Below are positions 23,025 to 34,762 of a DNA stretch of 64,000 bases, piece after piece; within the stretch, counting starts at the first letter, position 1, and every line of letters starts with the position of its first letter. The notes below the pieces were generated by a model. It was not told the DNA's origin and ran no database searches. It was given only the letters and a program-made list of their open reading frames with translations. A program made the position numbers and the translations under genes. The stretch comes from Hemibagrus wyckioides (taxonomy: Eukaryota > Chordata > Actinopteri > Siluriformes > Bagridae), in assembly GCF_019097595.1 (NCBI RefSeq), contig NC_080715.1, positions 10,434,573-10,498,572 on the forward strand. The letters are read 5' to 3'.

Positions 23025-23268
23025 AAATGTAACAAAAATATTAAATTAAGGGTATCATCATTTTTGTCTAGGCAAGTTTCATTAGATTTTTTTTCTTTTC
23101 AATGCTTCGGTTGAACCACAATTCCAAAGCAATGTCTGATTTTCATTAAACAATTTTCAGTACATTTTTATTTCTTATTACTTTTGTCAGGTTTAAGTTA
23201 TTTCAGTGACCATTGTGGGTTTTTCTTTCTTTAATGGAAGGGTACCAACAACTTTGTCCATGTTTGCT
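23025..23268 (+). mobile_element. Right terminal inverted repeat of the Tc1-like element, second copy
   Basis: A segment starting 'aacaaaaatattaaattaag' repeats 22480-22600 in direct orientation. It then continues to the true end ('gggtttttctttctttaatg', 'gtaccaacaactttgtcc'). So the 3' segment is present twice, about 545 bp apart, with the Tc1 fragment and a CATT/TTAT microsatellite (22943-22992) between. Confidence 0.75.
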
Positions 23269-23269
23269 T

Positions 23270-23877
23270 ATTAACTTTTTACAGGATACTACAAGAACCA
23301 TCTGCAGATAGTTACAGTATACTTTACTTGACCTGTGTCTGTTTTTAGCTGTTTACTCTAAATTTAAATAGCTTTAATAGTAAGTAGAATAAGAACGCTC
23401 AGGATTTGTTGTTAATCCAGGGTAAGGTATGAGTTTGGAATAACCCAGAGTTTTCAGCCGTGAAAAGCCCTAGTGAGGATGAGTGCCTTGACCATACCTC
23501 AGTGAAATGCTTTAATATGCTGGAGATGGAGAAGGAAATATATCAATTAAATGAGGTATGAACTTCATCTTCATCTAACAGTACAAAAGCATGCTGAGGT
23601 AAGTATTGCTAATGTGCAAAAAAGCTAAGCTGGTTACTTTGCTATCACCAGGTTAGACTTGCATAGATTCCAAGTCAAATCCTAGCTAAAATGGTTATTA
23701 ATACAGTGTTTTATGTGTGATAGATTCAGCAATTAGCAAGATATGTAGCTCTAGTCCTGGATATGACCAGCAAACTGGACTGGATGATGATTTCAGGCAA
23801 AAACAGTGCCGCTGATTTAAAATGGAAATGATAATCTATGAATTTTAGAGAAGTAATAAATAAAATGAATGGTAAAA

Positions 23878-23921
<44 letters not shown>

Positions 23922-24230
23922 TAATATAATATATAATATATAATTATTATTTTATTTTATTTTATTTTATTTTATTATTATTATAAGTTTATAATATTGA
24001 TAGACCTTGGGTTTACCTGTATATGCCAGAAAGATGTTGAAGCAGTGGAAGTGATAATCTATGAATTTTGTTATATTAAAATATTAAAGGATTTTTTTTC
24101 CATAACAGAGTTTTATTTTTTGACTAAAAGTGTCGGTTGTCATTTCGATTCATCCGAGTGACTCGGTTCTTTTGAAAAGATTCATTTACTGATTCGATCT
24201 CTACTGAACCTCTTTCTGTAAATTACATAA
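23270..24230. other. Unannotated AT-rich DNA with AAT and TTTTA runs
   Basis: (AAT)n and TATAA/TTTTA repeats lie at 23880-23985. The segment 23994-24045 ('agaccttgggtttacctg') repeats 21962-22015. Nothing coding was seen. Confidence 0.4.
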
Positions 24231-24233
24231 GTT

Positions 24234-25011
24234 CACCAGCAGATGGCGGCGGCGAGCTCTTTTTTCCCTTTAAAGATGCTTTTATTTACTCGATGCACCT
24301 ATTTTAGAACGACAGTTTTAGTGTTATGCTTTATTAAATTTGCCATGTCAAATCCACAAAGAGGGGGTCTGGTGGACTTATTTCTAAGAATTAAGATTTT
24401 TAAAATAACCACCAGTCAGTTCAACAACAACAACAACAGAGGCTTGTGTTAGTGTTACACATTTTTCAAATACACTGTTTCTGAACTATCATGTTTAACA
24501 GATGGCCCATAACCTGAAAAGTAAGTATAAATAGACAAAAGTAAAGATGTCAATCTTTAATATATACGTTTTTTTTTGTACATAACAAATTACTGTAGTA
24601 TAAGAGGAATAAAACTTTTGGACATGCTTTTATAGGAAATTAGTCGACCCTCATTTGACATAATGCTCCTTTAACAGCATCTGTCATGTTTTATTTCATG
24701 TTTAAATGATCAGTGTGATGATACACAAGCACGTTTCAGGACAAGGACAATTTCCATCCATGTAGTTCATCACATGTCCGGTAGATGGCGACAAATAAGA
24801 GGAATAAAACACACCAGGATGTGCTTTTAAAGGAAAACTATTCAGCTTTAACTATGGCAAGTTTTCAGCTGAGCCGCTTCATATCAGCCCGTCGTTTATT
24901 CTTTTCTTTATAGTATTTCTTACTATTTTCCTATAACGGCAGACCACGAAGGATTTTACTCCTTACATAATCATCCATTGACCGACACTATGTTGAACCA
25001 GCAGATGGAGA
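24234..25011 (+). promoter_or_regulatory. Three CTCF-like motif units
   Basis: 'accagcagatggcggcgg' lies at 24235-24252, 'ccggtagatggcgac' at 24778-24792 and 'accagcagatggagac' at 24998-25013. Each resembles the vertebrate CTCF core (CCASYAGRKGGCRS), the first best. Units share neighbouring words such as 'agaggaataaaac' (24603 and 24798), so the sites may be carried by a dispersed repeat. Binding is inferred. Confidence 0.45.
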
Positions 25012-25079
25012 CAATATATCATAATAAAAGGATGTCGAACTTTTATTTTGAAAACATCTAGGTATCATTGGCTTGTTGT

Positions 25080-25650
25080 TCGTTGCTGTTTTCGCAGGTG
25101 CAAGGCTACCTGATGACGCGTTACGTTTTTGCACCCGCATTGCGACCGATCCCGCCTCCTGCGCCTATGGATTGGCTGGCACTATCACGCCTTCTTCGCT
25201 GAGACGCACGTACACGGCGAGCTGATCGTGAGCAGCCAATCCGTGTCCAGGAAGAGGAAACGGGTTAGCCAATCGCAGCGCTTGGGACGGGATCTTCCCG
25301 AATACGGGTCGGAGAGATAAAATGAGTGTGCTGCGGCTGAGCGGAGGGAAATGTCGGTGAGAGAAGGAGGTTCAGGTATCGCTGCGTGTCCGTGTGTGTA
25401 TTTAGATGTGACAGCTAAGAACAGGGGCTTTAGTAGCGCTCTTTGGGGATTGTAGGAGTGTGCGGTGACATCCTGTAAGCGGCTCCGGGACTTTGGTGAG
25501 GGAGATAAAGCGGGGTTACGGAGCGGTGACCGGAATGACAGAGAGCTTGATTCACTGACACCGGAGAGCAGAAACAGGGGAGATTTGCATAGCCAAAGCG
25601 CTGAGTGACCTCTCGGACCTGAGCTCTGGGCTGGGGACTCACACTGCACC
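25080..25650 (+). promoter_or_regulatory. CpG-rich promoter-like region with three CCAAT boxes
   Basis: CpG density is far above the rest of the window. A CRE-like 'tgatgacgcgttacg' lies near 25112 and a GC-box-like 'cccgcctcc' at 25151. CCAAT boxes lie at 25171-25175 (reverse, 'attgg'), 25236-25240 and 25269-25273. The last two are 33 bp apart, a spacing typical of paired NF-Y sites. A TATA-like 'gagataaaa' lies at 25314-25322. A 12-residue upstream reading frame starts at 25322. Possible splice donors follow at 25376 ('ttcaggtatc'), 25473 ('cctgtaagc') and 25496 ('ttggtgag'). This looks like the promoter and untranslated first exon of an unidentified + strand gene. The 154-codon minus-strand frame is a consequence of high G+C. 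Confidence 0.55.
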
Positions 25651-25720
25651 TGGTAGGACTCGGCTTTCTTCTTATTAAAACTCTACAAAGCTGTAATGTG
25701 TGGTTGGTAGAGCCAAGAGT

Positions 25721-25721
<1 letters not shown>

Positions 25722-25757
<36 letters not shown>

Positions 25758-25889
25758 GATGTTGATGATGTGGCCATAGAAACATAGAAACATAGAAACA
25801 CTTCATTACAGCTCCATGACTGTCTGTCGCGCGCTTAGACACACATATATGTATGTATTTATGTTTTAATTAAATTATCCAAATAAAAC

Positions 25890-25942
<53 letters not shown>

Positions 25943-26434
25943 TAATAAAAAAAAAATTAATATATATTAAAATATATTTATATTATAGAGTTATATTAAA
26001 ATAACTGTACTGGACTATTTTAAAATAAAAATACTTATATATATATATTATAATAATACATATATATTAATAAAACGTAAGCCCTTTTTAGGTATTAATC
26101 ATAATATAATCACAATAATTGTCAGCTTATCATCAGCTTGCCATTATTTTTAATTATTTAATCACGTGTTTCATACATTTCCCTCCATTCGCTTTTTTTA
26201 AAAAAATTTTTAATGTTTTTTATTTATTTCTTTACCTAAATTTATTTATTTTCATATATTATCATGTAATGTATACTTTAAAATCATTCGCTAATAAGTG
26301 TGTAATTTAATACGCATTTTTTATTTTAGATACAATTAAATATTATAGTATTTGTACATTAGTGTGTAAAGTCAGTGTTTGGTAAAATACGGTTAATAGT
26401 AGGTAAATAAATCTATACGATGCTTGTGTGTGTG

Positions 26435-26483
<49 letters not shown>

Positions 26484-26615
26484 TTTTCTAAAATTAGATT
26501 AAAATTAGAGTCATCACAAAATATTAACCATAAGAGTGCCAATAATTTTGATGCCAATGTTTTGTAGATTTAGATCAATTTAAAAAGTAAGTAAATTAAT
26601 CTATATGATGATGGT

Positions 26616-26650
<35 letters not shown>

Positions 26651-26660
26651 TGTAAATTGT
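25722..26660. repeat. CA, TA and ATT microsatellites in AT-rich DNA
   Basis: (CA)n at 25722-25754, (TA)n at 25895-25937, GT/TA at 26425-26472 and (ATT)n at 26616-26650. No genes. Confidence 0.9.
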
Positions 26661-27240
26661 AAGTCTAATGTAAATGTAATTTTCTAAAATATTTACTTTT
26701 TGATCATTTTCATGAAGGGTGCCAATAATTTTAATCAGCATTGTGTGTATCTAACGTTTCATATGTCCGTATCTGTTTATTTTAGTAGCCACCTATTATT
26801 TGATCCCAGTTAACAGTGAAAGGTCAGGTATTAGCTCACATAACAAACAGTAACTACACCAGCCCCTGAGTCACAAGAGCGCATTCGTGACTTTAAATCT
26901 TGATAGTGTCCATCCCACTGAGTTTATTACACACCTGATCCGGTTAATGAAGCGGTGTGGTCATCACTCATTAATGAGGTGAGTCAGATGTGGACTCTGT
27001 GTATATCAGAGTTGGAGATTCCTGACCTACATGTAATTCAATTCCAATATCCAGAGCAACTCTCACTGTTACAGAAGTGCTCTGAGAAGAAAATAATCAG
27101 TGATGGGGTTTTTCCTGAGTCTGGACTGGGTTGTGTTTGTTGCTGCCTGAGCCATTTACCATCCACGTTACCTTTAAACAACATTATTATGTGTTTGTAA
27201 GATGAGGCTTGGAGCATTCAGATATTCAGAAGCAAGAAAA
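26661..27240. other. Unannotated DNA
   Basis: No gene or recognised repeat. Confidence 0.3.
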
Positions 27241-27247
27241 TTGAACG

Positions 27248-27488
27248 TTAAGTTGCCTTTATTTGTCACATATACATTACAGCACAGTGAAATTCTTTCT
27301 TCGCATATCCCAACCTTGGAGGCTGGGGTCAGAGCGCAGGGTCAGCCATGATACAACGCCCCTGGAGCAGAGAGGGTTAAGGGCCTTGCTCAAGGGCCCA
27401 ACAGTGGCAGCTTGGCAGTGCTGGGGCTTGAACCCTGATCTTCCGGTCAACGACCCAGAGCCTTAACCGCTTGAGCCACCATCGCCCA
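27248..27488 (-). mobile_element. SINE family B, near full length
   Basis: Read on the minus strand it begins with box A ('ggctcaagcggttaaggc') and 'tctgggtcgttgaccgg'. Then come box B ('gggttcaagccccagc'), 'aagctgccactgttgggccc' and 'ccttgagcaaggccctt', and the tail 'ttcactgtgctgtaatg' to 'tgacaaata'. It is one of the best preserved copies and can serve as the reference for the family. Confidence 0.9.
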
Positions 27489-28004
27489 AATGTTGCTACT
27501 GATTAGCCATATATTTTCTGCTATTGTTCGAGGAGAGTAATACATGCATGCTACGTATACACAAGATGGCTACTGTGTGTATCCTGTGGTCGTTTGTCAT
27601 GACACTTCTGTACATCTTCAGAAAAGGCACAGCGTGTCCACTTGCTGCAGTGTGTGCAACTCAATAAACATGTTAACATCATGTCTCTAATCACATGCAC
27701 TGTTCTAGAATACTGACACTAAAGATTTTCCTATTACAGCTAGTGTTAGAATAACAAACAACTCAGAAACTTACTAAAATATCAGTTTTAAGTTCCACTC
27801 ATTCTAAACACTTCTCAGTGGCTGAAAGATTTCAGCAGAATGTATTAAAGAGGAACTGAGATTGTTGGTCTGTTTAACAATGTTGTGTACATTAAAGTTC
27901 CACTGAGAAACCAGATGGATGTGCCATTTAAGTGGACAATGCTTAAAATCTACAGGTTATTAGAAGATACATAAAGTGACTGTGTGAGACCAACGCTGCA
28001 TATA

Positions 28005-28539
28005 CAACGATCAGGCATAACATTATGAGCAGTGAGAGGTGAAGTGAAGAACACTGATGATCTCCTCATCATGGCACCTGAGTGGGATATATTAGGCAGC
28101 AAGTGAAAATCCTCAAAGTTGATGTTAGAAGCAGGAAAAATGGACAAGTGTAAGGATTTGAGTGAGTTTGATGAAGGGCCAAATTGTGATAGCTAGACGA
28201 CTGGATCAGAGCGTCTCCAAAATTGCAGCTCTTGTGGGGTGTTCCCGGTCTGCAGTGGTCAGTATCTATCAAAAGTGATCCAAGGATGGAACAGTGGTGC
28301 ACCGGCGACAGGTCATGGGCAGTCAAGGCTCATGGATGCACGTGGAGAGCGAAGGCTGGACCGTGTGATCCGAACCAACAGGCGATCTACTGTTGCTCAG
28401 ATTGCTGAAGAAGTTAATGCCGGTTCTGATAGAAAGGTGTCAGAATACACAGTGCATGATGGGTCAGGACTGTTTTGGCAGCAAAAGGAGGTCCAACACC
28501 ATATTTGGTAGGTGGTCATAATGTTATGCCTGATTAGTG
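28005..28539 (+). mobile_element. Internally deleted Tc1-like element
   Basis: Terminal inverted repeats include 'atcaggcataacattatga' at 28010-28028 and its complement at 28516-28535. A TA dinucleotide precedes the left end (28003-28004) and CA follows the right. Inside, 28130-28460 corresponds to the N-terminal helix-turn-helix DNA-binding part of a Tc1 transposase, with a stop near 28193. It then joins directly, near 28460, to the extreme C-terminal end ('tgttttggcagcaaaaggag'). The catalytic DDE domain has been deleted, giving a 535-bp non-autonomous copy. Confidence 0.9.
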
Positions 28540-28756
28540 CATACAGTACAGTGTACACATCTTTACTGTTAACTTACTTAAATAAATGGTGTAATAAACT
28601 GCATAGAAGTAAATAAACTACAGACATTTTCTATATTGGATAAACACTGAGTGATGGAGAGATAATAACATTCTTTCATTGATTAATGAATGATCTACTT
28701 TTCAACATTTATATTTAGACTTAATTTTGTAAAAAGCTTCTTATTACGTAATTAGA

Positions 28757-29197
28757 CATCTTATGGACAAAGGTATGAGGACACCTGATGGTCACACCTA
28801 TATGTGCTTCTTGAACATCTTATTCCTTCTTTAATGTTATAATAAGGGCCACTCTTCTGGGAAGGCTTTCCACTAGATATTGGAGTATGGCTGTGGGGAT
28901 TTGTGTTCATCCAGCTACATAAAGTAAGGAGGTCTGGGGTTCAGTCAGCAGGCCACTTCATCCTGAAGGTGTTCAGTGGGGTTGAGGTCAGGGCTCTGTA
29001 TAGGACACCTCCGCTCCAACCTTCACAAATCTTCATGGAGATCAGGATCTGCACAGGGGCATTGACATGTTGGAACAGGTTTAATTTCCAGTGAAGGAAA
29101 AATGCAGTGCTATAGTATACCAAGACAGTCTAGACAATTGTGTGCTTCTACATGTGGGTGTGATGTGATGATTAAGCCACATTTGGTCGTTTAGTAT
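28757..29197 (-). mobile_element. Short Tc1-like element of another family
   Basis: The left end 'ttatggacaaaggtatgagg' followed by 'acacctgatggtcacacc' is the terminal repeat of a fish Tc1 family. The right end near 29150-29165 ('acatgtgggtgtgatg') is a diverged inverted copy. Inside, 'cactcttctgggaaggc', 'ggtgttcagtggggttgagg' and 'gcattgacatgttggaacag' are antisense parts of the transposase C-terminal half. The sense transposase remnant is therefore on the minus strand, and most of the gene is absent. Confidence 0.85.
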
Positions 29198-29221
29198 AAA
29201 TCATACACAAATGAGTTCATT

Positions 29222-29290
29222 AATAATAATAATAATAATAATAATAGTAATAATAACAATAGCTAATAATAATAATAATAATAATCAGAG
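29222..29290 (+). repeat. Interrupted (AAT)n microsatellite
   Basis: AAT run with 'agt', 'aac' and 'agct' interruptions. Confidence 0.95.
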
Positions 29291-29605
29291 CTGCTGTTCC
29301 AGAACCAATCAGATCTGTGCTGTGCTATAAAAGTAGAATAAACGACAGGACACGTTTTCAAGGTTCTGAGCGTTGCAGTTAGCTTCATTCACTCTCGTTT
29401 CATTCACGCCACTGTGTAGAGCGTTGTTTTGCAAGCTGCTATTTTAGTCCAATTACTTAGAGAATGGAGTAATCTGTGCTGTACGTGTGTGGGTTACAGC
29501 ACTGATTCATGCTGTTATACTATCTAACGTAATGTAGTCCTAATCCATGTCATTTTGTAATTTATTGACAATGTAACTCGCCTCTAGCTATGTCAGTGTT
29601 CTTTA

Positions 29606-29641
<36 letters not shown>

Positions 29642-31795
29642 TAGTAAACAAATTACATGTTTAAATACTTGTCCAGATGATGCTTTAAAGCTGTTGCGCT
29701 GTTATCATTGTTCCCAAAATGACTGAATATTAGTCACATGACTTGCCATTTTGGGAAGAAATGCCATGGCGAAGTTAAAAATTTCCTGATTTTTCTGAAG
29801 CAGAGGATATCCTATTTCTAGGTGTCTTTCTTTGTGTCTAAGATCGAACCTGCCTCCTTTTCTGGCTAAACGCTTCATGGAATGATTTCCCAGAAATCCT
29901 TTACACATCCAATTGATTTTAACCAACAAAAATATATTTCTCAGTCTAATCTCTTTAGACTGTTCTTACATCTTAGTTCTTATGTCATGACTCACTGACC
30001 GTAGTCCTTTAGTCCAAGCAAGATCAGTTGCATAAGAGCATTCCTATTGTACTCCCTTCTGCATTAGTACTAGTCTTCGAAAGCATGCGCCGGTTTAATG
30101 TTTAATGCCGAGCATTTAGGTAAAAAGTGAGGAGAGAAAACGGGAGTCAGATATACCTACCTTTCACCCCACACTATCTCAGTGCACTGTAATTTCAGAT
30201 GTAACCTCACGTTTCCAACTCACTGCCGCAAGATGTTTTCTCAAGCGTGATTAAGAAAATGCAAGCTATTTATATGCAGGCCACATACTAGTGAAAGTCG
30301 TGTCAGATCTGAGGTGGTCCTCCTTGACTCAACGGCGCTTTCATCTTCCTGTGGTTACCTAGTGAGATCCTGGTTATTCTTAGCAACATTCATATTTATG
30401 GCTCTGGGACGCTGGCAGCAGCAAATCCCTGCAGTACCATCTGTAGCTCTGGCCTTTTCAAGCACCTCGCTCTCACTAGGAAATGTTTCGGTTGTGTCTT
30501 GAAGGAAATGTTCGATCTGAGCATGTTGTTTGTTTCACAATATGGTACAAGCGCACCGAAATTTGCTTTAAATCTCAAATATTAGTCTTGGCTCGTCTGA
30601 GTGAACTCATCATGAAATGTTGACTCCTCCTCCTCCTGGCTGGCCTTCTAGGAGGAAATATAATAAATGTTCTGCAGAATTAAACATTACATTTATACCT
30701 GCTTGACACAACGGTGGCTTCTTCTTCCTGTTGTTGCAGATGTTTATTTTTTCCATATACAAGCTGGTGGTGTCACTCATATGAACCCTGTGGGGTTGGG
30801 AAGGTGTTTATCAAAGTACCTTGGTACCTTTGGTAATCGGTGACTGGTCAGCTCAGATAGTTAGTCCATGGTACTAATACGCCAGTGGGCATTTAGAAGT
30901 TCTGTGGTTCAAGTGACCAGAAGATTCTAATAGCTTAAATATCTCATCACAGAGCCAGTACTGGCTTCTCAAGCCCTTTTTACATCTTTTCCAAATAACG
31001 AATGGAACGGAATGGAATGAAGGCCATCAGGAAAATGCCTCGATCGCCATTCCCCTCCCCTCCATTGCACCAACTTTCCTGTGCCCACTGGGACATTCAT
31101 GGCAGTAGGCTTGCTGCTGTAATTAGCCACTTGATGGATTATCTAGGCTGACTAGCCTCAATGTTCCCCTGACCAGTCTCTCAATAAGCAAAGGGATCAT
31201 TTAATTCTGCAGTGTCCCAAAAACTGGGGATTTCCATTTAGGTGTTTTTCTAAGCTCTGGCAAAATAAAAATAAAGCCAGAGGTAAAAATGCCAGTAGTG
31301 TTACCATGATGTGTGAAATCTGACTCCTACTAGAGATGTTTTCTTTTTATCCACCCATGCTAATTTCTAAGGAATTACGCTGGTTCTAATTCCCAAAATA
31401 TAAACAAGCTTGTAGTCTAATTCAAACCACTATGACTCTCACCGGGCAGTTACGTAGAATGAATGAATAGTCACTAATGGTTCATGTTAGTCCGTGTGGT
31501 CCTTGTTTTTCTCGAAAGCTTCGCATATTGTCGCTTGCTTGTCCTGCATGGAAATAAAAACCTTCCTCTTGTGCTACTTTTTAGTTTTGTTCCACGGGAT
31601 CCTAGTCCCAATGCGTGCCTCTAGTCTCAACCTGATTGCCTTGTGAACCTTTCTGGCAAGATTTCTGAAAAAGATCTATATGTCAGTTTGCATTTCTAAT
31701 ACATTATATATTCATTTATATTCAGTTACATCAGAAATATGAAATATATAGAGACTTAAATGGAAAGTCAGTAATGGGTTCAGCAGCACTGCAAA
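29291..31795. other. Unannotated, mostly unique DNA
   Basis: (CT)n at 29609-29636. No recognised gene or transposon. Small open frames near 29700-29930 and 30310-30580 show no family features and overlap frames on the other strand. Confidence 0.3.
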
Positions 31796-31799
31796 GGCC

Positions 31800-31945
31800 A
31801 TAGAACTGCCTCTAGGTGTGACTGAGTGTGTGAACGGTATCCTGCCATAGACTGGTGTCCTATCAAGGGTGTAGTCTTGTCTCATACTTAGTGTTTCCAA
31901 GGATAGGCCTTTGGATTCACCACAACCCTGACCAGGAGTGTGGCA
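31800..31945 (+). mobile_element. Degenerate SINE family C 3' part
   Basis: 'gaacggtatcctgccatag', 'actggtgtcctatcaagg' and the later 'ccacaaccctgaccagga' follow the family C 3' order, but with many changes and no head. Confidence 0.5.
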
Positions 31946-33590
31946 ATGTAAATTGTGGATTTCTATTTAAATGGTTTGTTGGTGACCTGTGCATGCTTTG
32001 ACGTTGCTCTTACGTGCTTGCTATAAACATTAACATTTTATATTCTGAGTATATAAAGACTTTATAGGAAAAGTTTGGGGTTGAATATAAAATATCCAAA
32101 TTTGAGTTTTTGGTAAAAATGACATGTCCATGCTTGTATTTGAAAGATTTCTCCAAGAACCCAGTACTGCTTCATTTCTTCCTAATTCATTATAAGCTGT
32201 TTAAATCTCAGCATGTATATATATATGGAAAAATAAAGAATCCAAATAATTGAAATGCTAAAGCTTTTAGGAGGTGTTTTCATCCCATTCATGAGAAGAG
32301 TCTCAGGTGTCTGTGCTGTGTAACATCAGTACGTTTTCCACCACAGGAAAGTCTTCAGAATGGACGAGCTTGCATTTTCCAATTTCTCAGTAATGTGACA
32401 CTTTGGGCTCTTGAATCAGAAGGATTATTTTCCTATAACAGCACAACCCATCTTATGGTCAGTCTAATTGCAAGAATAGCCAGGATGCTCCCACATTTTC
32501 AGCTCCAGATCAGTCTAGCCCAGTTTCTCTTTCTTTGTTATTGTACCAGTTGTGTGTAACCATTGTATATTTATTAAATCATTTGATGGTTTCAAAGCAG
32601 TTTTCATAACTTGACTACATCACTGAAAGACTTACTAGGAGTGTTTTGGAGAATTTGGTTAAATCCCTCGTGTAAGGAGGTTAATTTTTTCATGAGGCCT
32701 CACAACTCCTGATTAATTATACAGTGCCTCTAGGTAAATACTTAACTGTGGCAGCATTTTACTGATTTATAGCCTTTCTGTCCTGATTTCGCTGTAACCA
32801 ATCTAGGTGTTTGCGCAGGCCTACAGTTGTCATAGAACAATCCTGCATCTAAGCATAAATGTCACCTGACTAGCCCAGCAAAGGCGGCAGCGATCACGGA
32901 CACGGAAAAACACACCGGCGAATACACATAGTCATGTGCCTTTGTTCTTCCTGCCACCTTCCTCTTTTAAGACTGAGCTCAGCAGTATGCACGGAAATCT
33001 GCTGGCTGTTTCTGTTTCTACACACCCGCACACTCCGAGTACACTTCATGTCAATGAACGCGAGTTGATCAAGTGCACCCAGAGGGGCTAAGCGATGAGA
33101 TTGAACAAACAGGGAACGACGACGGTGATCAGGGGAAAAATGCAGAAGGAGAACGGAGATGATGACAGTGGCATTATTATACAGACGTTTCTTTTTCTCT
33201 TTCAGTTTCACAGATACATCATCTAACAGACACTGTGGTTGAAAAGAAAAGACGCCAGACCTTCATTCGTTATTCCATTTTGTTTTTTTTTTTCTTCTTG
33301 ATTCAATCATTCAGTTGAAAATGGTTCAGTGGATGATGCTTTCTGTTTTTGCTCAGTGCTTTTCCTAATAGTCCATCTACAATCTTTTACCAAGTGCCAA
33401 AAATAGAATTTCCTCCTGTTTTGTGTCCATGTGCAGCATTGTGTTTCTTTGTCATGTCACACTCTACTGTGGTGCTTAATGGCTCTCATAACAGTAGACA
33501 CTCAGGGCTTTGTAGTTTAATATATAATTCCATGTTTTTACCTAGCTAGCTAGGGGCAATGTCTATATTCGTAGACATTCGTAGAGATTT
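31946..33590. other. Unannotated DNA; CpG-enriched patch at 32880-33210
   Basis: Unique-looking DNA. The patch at 32880-33210 has more CpG than its surroundings and an open frame of 105 codons on the minus strand, but no family was recognised. It may be a regulatory or conserved element. Confidence 0.25.
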
Positions 33591-33599
33591 TTAAGTATA

Positions 33600-33855
33600 T
33601 GATGATATGAAACCCCTGAGATGCCCCAAGTGCTTGTTCTTGAGTATCTAAAATGTGAAGGCGTTACTTTCAACCACTAAAATTCTGTGTAAGGTTATCC
33701 AACAGAGTGAAAAACACACGTCTCACTCTGAACGCCAAAAGTGTCCTGACTCATTTTATATCAGACCTGCGGCCATAAAATAATTCCTTTGTTTGTACTG
33801 ATCGAAAATGTCCGATAAGTCAAATGGAACACCAGTGAACTGGCAAGAAGGGTTC
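33600..33855 (+). repeat. Dispersed repeat E, copy 1
   Basis: It shares 'gccccaagtgcttgttc', 'ctaaaattctgtgtaaggtt', 'ttatatcagac', 'ccataaaataattc' and 'tccgataagtc' with the reverse complement of 51150-51400. It is non-coding and its class is unknown. Confidence 0.8.
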
Positions 33856-34074
33856 TTTAACAACTCTTAGACCCTTTACTGAGTCTGAGGACGAGCAAAA
33901 TTTCTACTTTTGGTTTCGTTTCTTAATTGATTTGGCTTGCTTGAACATGCCACATAATTGAATGAACCTAAAACACAAAACAGTTTTTGCCTAAGGGGTG
34001 TGTAGGACTGAATTCATACTCTTTAAACACTTTCATTCATTCAGAATGAATAGAGCTCAGTAGGAAATAAATGA

Positions 34075-34150
34075 TAAGATAAAACTTTATTCATCCCACA
34101 GTGGGGAATTTTTTCTATGTTACAGCAGCAACAAAAGAAGAAAATGTGCA
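34075..34150. mobile_element. Non-LTR retrotransposon-like tail
   Basis: 'aaaactttattcatcccaca' plus 'gtggggaatttttt' matches the widespread fish LINE/SINE tail that reads 'actttattgatccc...ggggaaatt'. A similar tail follows the GATA run at 44060-44095. Only the end is present, so the element type is inferred. Confidence 0.45.
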
Positions 34151-34535
34151 AATATTAAGCAGATGATTAGATCAACTTAAAACAAACTAGATGTGCGGAT
34201 CACATCCGGCAAGTATTGTCTCTTTTTGTTTCTTGGTCCAAACATTTAAGAGCGCTTCTACATCTACATCTAAAAGAAATGCTGTATGCAACCCACAGAA
34301 GCATTTTCTTTGTTTTCTTGACTTGTAGTTGCTGTGTTCTTACCTTCCCACATAAATCACTGAAACTGCATCAGGGTTCAGTTCAAACTCTCTAAACAAT
34401 GCATATGTGAAAGTACACTTAAAGAAAAGTCGTGTTGTAATCATTTTGGGAAATGTTTCCTTGCAGGAGAAATGATAGAAATTGGATTGCAACCAGACAT
34501 CTCAAATAAACTTAGAAACCACTAAAGAACAAGAA

Positions 34536-34762
34536 AACTTTATTTTGTCACACTTGCATTACTGCACAGTGAACGTCTTTCTTCCCATATCTCAGCTTTG
34601 GATGGCGGTGTCAGAGCACAGGGTCAGACATGATGCAGTGACCCTGGAGCAGAGCAGGTTAAGGGCCTTGCTTAGGGACCCAACAGTGGCAGATTGGCAG
34701 TGAACCCAGACCTTACAATCAACAACCCAGAGCTTTAACCACTTGAGCTACCACCACCCCTA
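34536..34762 (-). mobile_element. SINE family B, diverged copy
   Basis: Minus-strand copy with box A near 34760-34740 ('ggtagctcaagtggttaaag'), the core at 34675-34700 and the tail 'cactgtgcagtaatgcaag'. About 20 bp around box B is deleted ('gcagtgaacccagacctt'), so pol III activity is unlikely. Confidence 0.85.

Noticed and set aside
25185..25649. 154-codon minus-strand frame in the CpG region
   Set aside because: High G+C makes stops rare; no domain is recognised and it overlaps promoter-like sequence on the other strand.
32894..33211. 105-codon minus-strand frame as a gene
   Set aside because: There is no recognisable domain, no splice context and no start context; probably chance in a less AT-rich patch.
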